From Parapristionchus giblindavisi (lineage: Eukaryota; Nematoda; Chromadorea; Rhabditida; Diplogasteridae), in the NCBI GenBank assembly GCA_943737045.1, contig CALSFV010000064.1, positions 62,001-126,000 of the forward strand: a stretch of 64,000 bases of DNA, in the 5' to 3' direction. The notes beneath the pieces were generated by a model that made no database searches, was not told the origin of the DNA, and worked only from the letters and a program-made list of their open reading frames with translations. The stretch's first letter is position 1, and every line of letters begins with the position of its first letter. Shown here piece by piece: positions 11,019-23,467 of the stretch. The translations under genes were made by a program, and so were the position numbers.

Positions 11019-13387
11019 ATGGCGAAAGAAATGGAGCAAGAAGAAAATCCGGTAGAAAAGGAGAACCGAATCCAGTCATATGTTACCGTAAGCGATGGGA
11101 TATCCATTTGGGGAAATCTGTAACCAGGATTTATTAATAATTTAAAAAAGAGTAATTCAATATATGTTGCATATACAGTTCGGGGCACTGGTTTGGGCCA
11201 AACTGTAACTCAAATTGTATCATATTTTAATAATTTTAAGTTCAAAGAAGGAAAACGGTTCGGCCAGAGGACGATTGGGCAGAAATTGGATGAGGGTGGA
11301 TTTGGAAAGGTAAAGAAATGAATAGATGTCAACCATAAAGATTCACAATGTCCATGTTTATTTGGTAACTCGAAAAGATGGTCAGAAGGCAGCATTGAAA
11401 GCAGAACCGAATGAAGTTGAAGGAGGGAGTGCTATAAAGTTGGAGGTATGGAATCAAAGATCAAAGATCACTCCGAGAGAACTGTAAATCCCTAACAATG
11501 CGATTTCTCAGATGGCACTTCTTAAGGATCTAAACGTAAAAGGCGAACTACCACATATACCTTTTGTAAAATGACTAAGGATCAATGAGTATAATTCAAA
11601 TTCAGAATTTTTCAGGTTTTTCACGGTGCAAAACATCGTAAATTCTGCTACATGATCATTACATTACTTGGAGATAACTTAAAGGGATTACGAGTACTTT
11701 AATCGTAACCAATTCCGTCATAACTTCTTGATCGGTCATTCGTCAGATAAGGAAAGGAGTAGACTAGTGTATATTCTTGACTTTGGACTTTCTCGAAGCT
11801 ACGCCTTCAAGGTTTACTAATCACTATTTTAAAGTTTCTTTTTTTTAAATACAGCAAGTAGTTAACCTCGTATGTTGTAGTTAGCTAGTTTGATTTGAAC
11901 AATAGATTTACTATGGATAAGTAAACATTGTTAACCATTGATTCATTTTAGAAGGACAATAGATGGATTTGTCGTCTGGCACGTTCCACAGCAGAGTTCA
12001 GAGGCACCGTCAGATATTGTTCTCCTAACGTTCATGATGAACTAGAACAGGTATCAAAGATCAAAGATCAAAGAAACATTAAAGGGTCGTCGTGACGATA
12101 TCTGGTCGCTCTTCTATGTACTTATCGAACTGCACTGTGGTCTTCCATGGCAGGTTTGTATTACTTGTTCATTTTTTTATCTTTTATGTTCTTTGATCTT
12201 TGATCTTTCAGACTCAAACTAACAAACAAAAGATCGAAACTCAAAAGATTACGATCAAAGCAGGGATGTGCGGAAAAAGATTTTCGAAAAAAATTCGAAA
12301 AACGAAAAATTTTCGAATTTCAAATTCGAAAAAATCGAAAATTTCGAAAAATTCGAAAAATATTCTATATCACGTTTTTTTCTTTCAAAAATTTTTTTTG
12401 ACTATCGATATAAAGAAAATGAAAGAATTGCAACTGTGTGATTCTTAATTGAAGCCGCTTTCATGAATAAATTATTTTTGCTCAAGTAAAATTGTAATTT
12501 TTGTTTAAAAATTTAAAAATTTTAAAAAAATGTCACTAATAATGATAAATTTTAGAAATTTTATGCGTTTTTTATGTAAAAGCATTTTTCGATTTTTTCG
12601 AATTTTTTTCGAAAAATTTTTCGTCGAAAAATTTTTTCGAGAAAGTATCGAAAAATCGAAAAATTCGAAAAATCGAAAAACGAAAAATGCACATCCCTGG
12701 ATCAAAGACGAACATCTTACGCTGAAGCTTCCACGTATACTTAATTATTTTCTTGAAATATGATCTTTGATCTTTGATCTATCATTATCAGGTGAACTTC
12801 GTGGTGTTATTCCGGCTCTGAGAAAACTAGATTGTTATCAACGACCAGACTATTTGGAGATATACAATTGTATGGTGGCTGTTATGAAACGGTAAGAATT
12901 GAAGATACTCGGTTACGATTTTATTGATTTGTTCTTCAGACACAAAGTAAATGTAGATGATCCATATGATTGGGAAAAGGCTCCGGATTACAAAATCGTC
13001 AGTAAATATTGATTAATCTATCGACAATAATCGATAAATATATTGCAGCTCAAGCTGTCAAAACCTCCATTATGGCATGATCCTGTGGACTTCTTCAAAT
13101 CGGATCCAATCAATATTCATGGAGCACCATCGGTGGTAAATAAATTCATCAATTGTTCACATGAAGAAAATAAACCTCCACGTAATTCAAAAAAGAAAAA
13201 ATCCCTTCGATCTGGGATTTGCAAATGTTGCTCAGATTCAGCTGAAATGACCTGAAATTCTATTGACTTCACATGAGATTTCTCTTTACAATTGCAGGTA
13301 GATCGTCAAGTGGATGTGTCGAGTTCAAATAAAATGGAGAAATCTAGAACAAAAGATGCATCGAAAGAGGATAAATCTACTAAATAG
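11019..13387 (+). pseudogene. CK1-family protein kinase gene, disrupted
   Basis: Exons: 11019-11087, 11241-11309, 11341-11445, 11512-11565, 11616-11811 (broken), 11952-12050, 12085-12153, 12212-12734 (contains an insertion), 12792-12891, 12940-12997, 13049-13135, 13298-13387 (TAG). Recognisable kinase parts, in order: glycine loop LDEGGFGK, lysine in AALKAE, the hinge region CYMIITLLGDNL, DFGLSRSY, the CK1-type RGTVRYCSPNVHDELEQGRRDD and WSLFYVLIELHCGLPW, and the C-lobe LDCYQRPDYLEIYNCMVAVMKR. Between GDNLK and RHNFLIGHSSD about 45 residues are missing, including the HRDxKPxN catalytic loop. The frame shifts there, giving a TAA at 11700-11702. A transposon also interrupts the exon at 12261-12699. 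Nematodes carry a large CK1/TTBK-like expansion. Either lesion would inactivate the kinase, so I call it a pseudogene. Confidence 0.8.
12261..12699. mobile_element. hAT-like MITE inserted in a kinase exon
   Basis: Ends CAGGGATGTGC and GCACATCCCTG are inverted repeats of the classical hAT type. The flanks are a perfect 8-bp duplication, GATCAAAG (12253-12260 and 12700-12707). Removing the element plus one duplication (447 bp) restores an open exon reading KITIKDEHLTLKLP. It then joins in phase to the next kinase exon at 12792. The interior is made almost only of TTCGAAAAA/TTTTTCGAA words. It has no coding capacity of its own. Confidence 0.92.
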
Positions 13388-13993
13388 ACTCCCTCTCATC
13401 GACTATGAACATATCGCTATATGATCTATTCAATTTCGATTTCTAGATTTCGATATTTGATAAACCACTGCGAATGCAAAAGTGTTGATTGTTGATTTTT
13501 GATTAAATGGGCATTGAAAATCATAGTGTTTCTGGCTGCTTTCTGAATGAATTAATGACGCGAGTGACTTGCCTCAAAATCATGTAAAACACTAACTTAA
13601 ATTTAAAATTTTGATAGAACAAAACGGAGTTTGTCTACCATAATTCTGGAAGCGTACCGTAGTCCCTTACCGTAACCATTAAAAGGAGTCTGCCATTCAA
13701 TAATTTCTCTTCAATATCACTTAATCTTATGCTAACTAGACAATATAAAGTCAAAAAATGATTTTGAAACGTTTGGATGTTTTTTTTGAAAAAAAGGTAA
13801 CAATAAATCGTTCCGATATGTACAGATCATATACGGCCGAAGCCGATAAAACTAGGAAGTTTCCAGATCACGCGCTTCAGATTACTGTATAATTCGTTAA
13901 GAATTCTTAATGATTTTTTTTCACTTATGTTTATGATGTCGAAGGCATCAGATAAGTTATATGACCATAACTTGATTTGCTTTGCAGGAACCT
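13388..13993. other. Intergenic
   Basis: No gene or repeat recognised between the kinase pseudogene and the palindromic element. Confidence 0.5.
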
Positions 13994-13997
13994 TTAA

Positions 13998-16205
13998 GAG
14001 ACCGGCTCGGTAAGACTCGAGCATGGTCCGGACATTCGCCAAGACTTTCGATCTGGGCCTCAATACTTTCATCATAGACACATACCGGGGGGAGACCGAT
14101 GAAAGTTATAGTGAAAATGTCGTTGGGCTAAAACCCGGCTCACATATGTTTCATAAATTAAAAAATTGAAAAATTCATAACTTTTCAATCGTGATAGCTA
14201 GAACTTTTATTTCTTTTTGTTGGTGAATAACATGTCATGCGCTCTTATAAACACTCCTGAACAATAATATCATATCGTTCTGAATATGTTTTTTCGTGTC
14301 TGATTTTCAGATTTTTCCTCTTCTATACTCTTCAACAGAGAGACGGCAAGCATTGACATAGTACATATTGTAGCCCTGACAATTGTGTACATGATGGTCA
14401 CATTCCCTTGGAAATCCAACTTTTCTGAAGCATCGAGAATTGCAACTGAATGTGAGATATATGTAATTTGCAAAAATCGAAAATTAAATTTCTTGAAATT
14501 CGTAAGAGTAAGAGGTAGCTTTATTATGTCATTTTACTATTAGTGATACGCGTAGATAGGAAAAATATACAAATAGACTCGGACTACATTTTAAAAAAAA
14601 ATTAGAAAAATAATTATTTTATTTTTATTTTTTCAACTCTCACATTCAGTTGACCGTCGAGTCAAGTTGATTCATAGGGCGGATGGTGGCTGATGCATGT
14701 CCGTTTGCGAAAACAACTGCCTCGTGAGGAATCGTCGTTTCGCAGATCTCAAATTAATTTTTTAAATAATTTAACTTGAATATTTATATGTTTCTTTCAT
14801 ATAAATCGGTTGGGAGGTAGCGACCTACATCCAAAGATGTACCATTTTTATCAGTAGCAGTATACGGTATTGAACTACCGTAATCGCCAAAAATCGCGAA
14901 CTGATTTTTTTTTCAGTCGACCCATGATTCTCAACCATGACCCCGGGTTCATGGTTTAGAATAGCCGAGGTCGAAAAATTCATGATGATCCCAGACCAAA
15001 TACTATGTGGCATCATATCAACAGTGGGCCAACTTTTATTTTTATGGATGCCATAGCTCGAATTACCGTACTCTAGCTACCGTATCCTATAATAATGTGG
15101 TGAAATTCTCGGAAAATTATGTCGTGTGCTTTACGATTGCGGTAGTTCGGGTTACGGTATCCAGAAAAATAAAAGTTGGCTCACTGTTGATATGATGCCG
15201 CATAGTATTTGGTCTGGGATCATCATGAATTTTTCGACCTCGGCTATTCTAAACCATGAACCCGGGGTCATGGTTGAGAATCATGGGTCGACTGAAAAAA
15301 AATCAGTTCGCGATTTTAGGCGATTACGGTAGTTCAATACCGTATACTGCTACTGATAAAAATGGTACATCTTTGGATGTAGTGCGCTACCTCCCAACCG
15401 ATTTATATGAAAGAAACATATAAATATTCAAGTTAAATTATTTAAAAAATTAATTTGAGATCTGCGAAACGACGATTCCTCACGAGGCAGTTGTTTTCGC
15501 AAACGGACATGCATCAGCCACCATCCGCCCTATGAATCAACTTGACTCGACGGTCGCCTGAATGTGAGAGTTGAAAAAATAAAAATAAAATAATTATTTT
15601 TCTAATTTTTTTTAAATGTAGTCCGAGTCCATTTGTATATTTTTCCAATCTACGCGTAATAAAGACATAATAAAGCTACCTCTTACTCTTACGAATTTCA
15701 AGAAATTTAATTTTCGATTTTTGCAAATTACATATATCTCATATTCAGTTGCAATTCTCGATGCTTCAGAAAAGTTGGATTTCCAAGGAAATGTGACCAT
15801 CATGTACACAATTGTCAGGGCTACAATATGTACTATGTCAATGCTTGCCGTCTCTCTGTTGAAGAGTATAGAAGAGGAAAAATCTGAAAATCAGACACGA
15901 AAAAACATATTCAGAACGATATGATATTATTGTTCAGGAGTGTTTATAAGAGCGCATGACATGTTATTAACCAATAGAAAGAAATAAAAGTCCTAGCTAT
16001 CACGATTGAAAAGTTATGAATTTTTCAATTTTTAATTGTATGCAACATATGTGAGCCGGGTTTGAGCCCAAGAGCATTTTCACTATAATTTTCATCGGTC
16101 TCCCCCCGGTATGTGTCTATGATGAAAGTATTGAGGCCCAGATCGAAAGTCTTGGCGAATGTCCGGCAGGGGGTCATAATGCTCGAGTCTTACCGAGCCG
16201 GTCTC
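13998..16205. mobile_element. 2.2-kb palindromic fold-back element flanked by TTAA
   Basis: The left arm (13998 to about 15055) and the right arm (about 15168-16205) are near-perfect reverse complements: GAGACCGGCTCGGTAAGACT at the left end matches the right end read backwards. A roughly 110-base spacer lies in the centre. Both ends abut TTAA (13994-13997 and 16206-16209), the target sequence duplicated by piggyBac-type transposases. No transposase is present; the open frames in the arms are mirror copies of each other (for example 14270-14473 and 15721-15924). The central part is related to the element at about 55865-56452. Confidence 0.85.
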
Positions 16206-16209
16206 TTAA

Positions 16210-16658
16210 TATATTCGAACTGATATTACCGTAACTACATGCATCATCGCCGTATTCCGCAACCGTGGAACCTACATACCGTAGAAACGACTTGTCAATT
16301 CAATTTCAATTTATTGGTGTAAAGACGGATATGAATAAGTTTGTTTAAGCCTATCATGACAAAGAGAATATTGATTCTCATAAAAAAGACGAACAAGCCC
16401 AATTTATAATTTACGATTTCAATACAAAACGTATTTCACCTAGATAATATGTAGCACTCTAGTCACAAATACGATTTCAAGCCTATTTCATTTTAATACT
16501 GTTTTTCTCCTTTTTCATTTTTAAAATCTGCAATTTCGAGATTTGTTTTTTTTTGAGAGATGTGGAAATGACTAACTGAAATATTCGTTTATTTCGTGAT
16601 GTTCAAGGACATAAACACATTGTATTATCTATAAATCAATCAATCGATAATTAATCGA
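16210..16658. other. 3' flank of the PGAM-like gene
   Basis: Short AT-rich spacer between the TTAA element and the end of the minus-strand gene; nothing else seen. Confidence 0.45.
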
Positions 16659-18248
16659 TCAATCGACAATCGGCTTGTTGCTGAAGTAACGACCGAATGT
16701 GAGAGGTGGAATGAGATTGCGGCATATTCTGTAAAGATGAAAGATCAAAGATCGGAATTCAAATATCATTCCCTGCCTGTACGCGTATGGTACCGCCTTG
16801 TTCACACGAGCCAGCGAGACAACAGAACCGTACGGATACCTGAAAAAGGGTTAAGGATTTCTGTAGCTTGTGGTATTCAGTGTCTGACTTGAGACCGAGA
16901 TTCAGAACATCGACAGGTTCACCGTCAGAGCGTTGAATAGTGCCGGGTTGGTTAGCTGTAAAAGATATTTGATATTGAAGCAATTGGCGAATACTGTATC
17001 TTTTACCCATATCAGTAGCCACTTGTAGAGTGATTGCGTGTCCGATTACAAGTAGGGGACCCTCGCGAATCTCCGTTCCGAGATATCTACCAATCAATAA
17101 TTGGTATCATACGGTACAGTGGGAGTATACCTGAGCACAAAATCTACTCGTTCTCGACAACCCTGTTCGCTTTCTTTCTTGTGCTTACGAAGAGCACGTT
17201 CATCAAGAACGGGAACACTGAAAGATGTTTTTGTCTTGAACGGATGATTTTGGTTACGGTAATTATAGACGCATGTGTGATGGTCAATGGTTTCAGTAAA
17301 AGTTAAAATATTACCGTAGTCTTACAAAAGTTACAGTATGCTTACTATGTAGGATCGACTGAATATCCGAGAGTTGCGAACTGTTCAGGTGAAATGTATT
17401 CAGGAGTGATCAGTGAACCTTCGTCACTGACAAACCAAGAATGTGGCTCAGCCAGACCGTACTCGATCTAAAGGTACGGTAGGATTACTGTAAGATTATG
17501 GTGATTACGATAGCACCTTACCCCGACAGTCAAGCCGAGTAGACTAGCTATAGCTGAAGCAGTTTGTACACAGCGAAGTGCGGGAGAACAAACGATCTAG
17601 AGATCAACGATCAAAGATCAGATCCAAAATCAAAGATCAATGTACAAACTTGACGAGGTGTAGCTCCGCGATGAGACATGGCACGACCGACCATTTGTGC
17701 CGTGTATTTTCCTGCCAGGATGGACGATCAGCACAAAGATCAAAGATCAACTCACCAAGAGTAGTGATGGGTGGATCGAATATGAAAGAGGTATGAGGAA
17801 GTAGATGTTTAATTGAAGATGGAATATTCTGATCGGTTGGAATGAACTAAAAGATTTGATCTTTGATCTTTGAATTTTCTGCCTCTCAACCAAACCTTGC
17901 CAAAGGCTTGTTCTGTGTCAAGCCAATCAGGACCGAAAAGTCTGAAAATGAGGAAAGTGGACACACACTGATCTCTGATCCCTGATCTTTGATCTTTGAT
18001 CTCCCATACCTGTCGATTCTCTCTACATTTCTCATGACGAATAATAGACGATGTCGCTCCTTAGATTCTGTCAATCGAGGCCAAAATGCCTGCGTTACCG
18101 TATTCCCACGCATCTGAAAAGTTTATTAACGATGAAAGTACCACGTGTAGCTACAGTATACCAGAGTGCCTGGAGGCGGTTCGACTTCAGCACTACGTTG
18201 ATCATCATTTCGAGGTGTGGTACACTTCTCAGTTGGGGGCGGAGTCAT
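16659..18248 (-). CDS. Histidine-phosphatase superfamily (PGAM/UBASH3-like) protein lacking the catalytic His
   Basis: Twelve minus-strand exons join in phase to 315 codons: 18248-18162, 18113-18010, 17941-17896, 17846-17756, 17711-17650, 17596-17522, 17467-17346, 17217-17131, 17086-17007, 16955-16889, 16839-16783, 16728-16659 (TGA). The fold is that of UBASH3/TULA-type and related nematode PGAM-like phosphatases. It shows LLFVMRNVERIDRLFGPDWL, FDPPITTLGKYTAQMVGRAM, IVCSPALRCVQTASAIA, IEYGLAEPHSWF, LLVIGHAITLQ and PYGSVVSLARV. The second His (GHA), the CSPxxRxxQTA arginine and the GLAE glutamate are kept. The RHG(E) motif that carries the phosphorylated His is RNV(E). It is therefore predicted to be inactive or altered in catalysis. 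The last 54-base intron (16782-16729) is optional, because reading through it also stays in frame. Confidence 0.82.
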
Positions 18249-19380
18249 GGATAGGGAAGACCGTTCTTAACGAATGAAAAACGAAGGAATGAAATGACTG
18301 AAAATGCCAACGAATGTGATGTATAGATTAACAATGCAAATGAACGTATAAGGAAAGTGAGCAAAAATTGCGCAAGGAAAAAAGTGAAAACGAAAAGAAA
18401 TTTCTCAACATTTTCAGTTCTCGTCTTATCGTGAGATATAATCTTAATAATAGCGTAAAGAAGATATAATATCGCTAAAGAAGACCTTCATTCTAACATT
18501 TATGTACCCTTGTGCCAACTCCTTTTTTCCATGGCCCTCTTTCAAATTCAATATTAAATTAATGATAATTGAAATACTCAAATATGTGTAGATTTGCATG
18601 AATATTAATTTTTAAAATTAAATGATGCTATGAAAATTACATTAAATGTGTCTTGCGATGTTTTCGCCGCTATGACCAGACATCATTAAGCGTTGTATGG
18701 AGTTTCAGTAATCATCATTGTTAATATACTTTCCGAATTAAAGTACAGTCTGATATTTGAACTGTGAATTATGAAGCCTAACTCACGCATTAATGGAAAA
18801 AATATCCAGTGCTGCAGGATTCGGAAATACTGATAAACATTTTTCTATCTACTTTATTCATTAAGACCACCTAGAAATCATGAATTTATTTTTCCAACAA
18901 ACAAATGTTTCCAAAAAATAAAGTTAGTTCATGATGCTTAACTCAATTTAGAAGCGCGTCAACAAATACTCTGCGCGTTTCAAGTTCCGCAACTGACGCA
19001 TTTCATTCTCGCTAGAGGCCGAGCCAAATCACCTTTCATAGCGATCGTTTTCAACCATCACCGTCCTTGGCTCTCGATCGAACCGATCGTTAGTTAATGT
19101 CATTAGCGGGGTTAAAGATGGGCGGATTGGCTATCTATTCATTCTTTCATTTCCGTCGAATTCCTTCTTACTTTTTGCTCGCATTCCTAATTCATTTCAC
19201 AATTGATTCAACTACTTCAATCAACTTTTGTACTATCACTCCGTTACGTCTATTTGTCCGCTATTTTTATGCGTGAGGTAATGTATCATAACGGACGTTC
19301 ACTCTGGTCTTTATCAGGTGATGCGAAGAGTGGAGTAATCGTTTCACCATCATATATACGCTGACACTCTTCCCTGCATC
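18249..19380. promoter_or_regulatory. Divergent intergenic region between the PGAM-like gene and ptrn-1
   Basis: 1.13 kb separates the two start codons, which point away from each other, so both promoters must lie here. A TATA-like ATATATAC lies about 30 bases before the ptrn-1 ATG (near 19351). No other site can be named with confidence. Confidence 0.45.
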
Positions 19381-21041
19381 ATGAGCTTTCTTCCAGAGAT
19401 ACGTGATATCTCAAAGTACAACGCACTCGAGGTCAGCTTAATTCTTTTTAATTAATAATTTGGAAAATTTAATCTATGATTCGCAAAACTTAAATCGCTT
19501 TGTTTGAAGTTCAGCTCATTTGCTCACCTTTGAGTGAACATTCCTCATTGCATTAACTTCATATTCCGTCTTTTCATCCTCTTTTATTGCTTGAATCACG
19601 AGTTTTGTCGGGTCTTTCCTCGCTTTTCGTGGCTATAATTCCCTTGGCGGCTTTCTCGTTGATTACTCTGACTTTACACGAGCAGCCCTCATGAATCTTG
19701 AGGGAACTCTTTGATATTTGATGTATGATGGGGATGGATAGATGAGAGAATGGATGATATTCCTATAGAAGACTCTTCGATAGTGCGGACTGCTCAATGT
19801 TTCATAGATTCTTGCATGTATTAACACTTCTTTCTTTCTATCGTTTGCTAGCCGTGGGCATTTCTCCCTCTCTCTAGCTGCCATATATCAAGTGAGACAT
19901 CTGTCATTTCGCCTCTCAAAGTGTCCCTATAGTCTTGGCAATCTGCCAAACTTTGCTGGCAACGTGCCAAATGTCATTAGCTACGGTAGTCGATGATATT
20001 GATCTATGGGTCGAACAGGTAACTTATGAGTAATACAAGATCTAAAAGTTTGGATGAGTATAAGTGATTCTAGATTACCGTGTAACTCTTATCTAACAAT
20101 AAGTCCTCATCTCGCTTATTACTATGAATACCTATGTCCAGAGTAATTTCACCAGTTGGGTTCCAGTTTCAGTACTCATTCATAATAGTGTACTCATGCT
20201 TTAGTCACCCATGCATACTGATCATGGAGAGATTATTGTTGACACGTTGAGAGAGAGATAAAAGGGAGAGGGAGAGGGACAAGGAGAAGGAGAGAGGAGA
20301 TAGAAGCCACTGATATAGAACTGATATGGAATACTAGTGATAGTAGTGTCTCCTCGGACGAATAGAAGAGGGTCACACTATCTCTCATGGTTAACGACAA
20401 CGATTAAACCACACCTATGGGGATAATAATATCAACACCAACAATTCCAGGTCAATATGAATCATTATCGATTAGTTATGATTGAATATTGATCGATGAG
20501 ACTAATTATTGATTGATTTATAGGCGAAACTCTCGGCGTCTGTTCGATGGTTAATCGCAAAAGTGTTCGAGAAGGAGATCCCGGATAAGCTGCGAGAAGT
20601 GATTATTGTCGATGAACAGGTATCGATTTATTCAGAGGATTACGGTAGTTGTTTATTGTTTAGTTATTATACATGTGATTACTGATTGATTGGATCAGTT
20701 GAATTAGTTCTTTATTGATTGGACGAAAGTAAGGTTGTACCGATTGTTTGTGTATTTGACATGGTGGTTTCATGTTTTAACCATATTTGAATAGATCTGA
20801 GTCTATCAAAAATATGATCAACGTTGGTTTAAGTTTCCAAAAAAAATTTTTATAACATTTGTTTACTTGAACTGATTGGTCTATTTTTCTATATATTTAA
20901 ACAATCAACGTAACTTAGATGATTGAATGATGATATTGAAGGGTCGTCTATTCCTCTCAGTGGCTGTACAAACTGCATTGACGAATGGTTCACTCTATGG
21001 ACAAGCAGCTGCAAGGATATTCAAGGATGGAGATATGCTAC

Positions 21042-21135
<94 letters not shown>

Positions 21136-23402
21136 TGATGCAATGTAGATTGCATTAGGTTGACGTTTCCATGTTTTGACTTGATCCTGTAACACGAATC
21201 AGCGAAGTGGATTGTATTGGGAATGTATGGGGAAAAGCTTTGTTTCATCAACATTATCATCACATATTGCTACTATACTATTTTCTGTTAATAATAATAA
21301 TAATAATAATTATTATTATTCCTTCTATTTTTCGGTGAATCATTGTCTCATTGTTATAGATTTCACTCTTTCCACTATTTCTCTTTGAACCAACTGAGGT
21401 CCATAATATCTCAGTGTATGTCCTCTATTCCTGTTCCATAATCTAATTTCCTTCTTTTCATGTCTATCCATCTGTCTGTCAATGTGTTTATTTATATATC
21501 TGTCCTTTCTGTCCGTCTGTCCGGTTCTTCATCATCTTCTTCCTCTTCTTTTTATTCCCCTTTTCTGACACCAATAAGACTAAAGGGACAAGTAATGTCA
21601 TCTCATTTCCCCTCTTTTTCTCTATTCGTTTATCTTATCCTCTCCCCCCCCCCCACCGTCTCTTCAGCGCTCTTCCCTCTCTCATCCTCCTTCATTACTG
21701 CCTCTATCTACCTTCCCGTTCTCTTCTCTATATCTTTTCTATGTCTAACTGTCTGGTGCTCTATCCATTTCGTATGTTCTCTCGTCTATTTCTTACCCTT
21801 TCATGTATTATTCAATTCAGTTGTAGTGAGTGTAAACAGATGGTCGAAGGTCCCAATTTTGGAACATGAATAGAGGGCCTCAAGTGTTCCTAACCTAATA
21901 CATTATTGATCTACCCGATCAATGATCTACTGGCATCTCTGTCTATCTTGTCAGTCAGTCAGTCAGTCAATCTGTCAGTATCCCCTCACCCTTGGTCTAC
22001 TCTCCCTAAGTGGTTCTCGAAAGTGTAGATATTCTGCACAGACTCTCTCACTTCCGCTTGATCTCTCGCTCTTTTAAAGTTATTTCTCTCGTTTCTCCCT
22101 CTGCTTTTTGCTCATCTCTTCTCTCTCTCCCCCTCTCTTCTCTCTCACTGTTCATTCCAAGATGTGCGCACACAGAAAAAGAAGGAGAGGGGAGGGGTTG
22201 GATTGAGAGCATACATGGGCGGGGTACCTGGAGCTCGATTCTACAGGGGGCATCCGAATGAAAAATGGTTAATTTTACAGGGGGCCTTCACCTTTTTTCA
22301 AAAATTTCATCTAAACGTCATTTTTTTACAGGGGGCATTCCACAAATTTTCGAAAGCCCCTTATTTTACAGGGGGTACCCCCATGTCGGCGCCCATGTAT
22401 GATTGAGAGAGATAGACACAATCACATAGATGGAGCAAGTAGAGTGGAGAGAGATGGTAGGGTCAGAGAGGAAGAGGGAGAGAGGGGGAAGTATAGTTCT
22501 AACGGTTTAAGGGAGGGGTTAACACATAGGAGTGAAGTAGAAGGGGAAAGGGAAAGGGATTGAGGAGATGGAAGATACAAGAGATATGGGGTTGTAGAGT
22601 TGTTGGAGGGGTTGATGATAGATGGATGGGATTGGAAAGTGGGGGGGGGGGGGGGGTTGAGGAAGAGGGAGAAGGATAGGGAGAGAGGATAAAACACGAG
22701 AGTGGAGAGATTGATCACGTATTCAGCACGACCATTACGAGTGGTGTAGTGATGATGGAGAAAGGGAGTTAAAAAGGGAGAGGATGATACAAAAGGAGAG
22801 GGAGAGAAGGAACTGAAAGGAGAGGTAGAGAGTTAGCACATGCATCACTGGTAATGAGAGAGTGCTAGGTAGGGGGGGATGCTTGGTAATGTGTTAGAGT
22901 ACAAGGGAGAATTGGGCGAGAAGATGCTATTAGCATAATATTTAACGATAAACAGAGATATTAAGAGATGTAAGGATAGAAAATGATAATGTTATTGATT
23001 CTATGTAGTATAGTATATCGTTGTTTTTGAACATGGTATCTATATGTTCATTTACATGATTCTGATTGGAATTAGACACAAAACGTATCATTTGAATGTT
23101 TGTTGATTGAATAGTATGTTATTGATTGATTGGATTCTGTTTATAAAGTAGTCGTGTTATCGTTGGAATAATCTAAAGTATGCTACGATCAAACAATAAA
23201 GAAGGAGGATGTAATTGGTAGGGAAATTAGGGAATGTTAAAGTGGAAGGTTCCCCTCTGATTGGAGGGAACGTTGACTAACTAGAAGATTTGTGATTAGA
23301 TGTGACATTTTGAGGGTAGATTAAGGGAGGGGAGTGGTAGATGTTGGTTGCGATATTGAGAAGTTCGATCCGTTCCTTTTAATTGGGCTACCGTATGCCG
23401 CT

Positions 23403-23467
<65 letters not shown>

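Noticed and set aside
14270..15924. Mirror 67-residue ORFs (14270-14473 and 15721-15924)
   Set aside because: They are the two arms of the TTAA palindrome; no recognisable protein.
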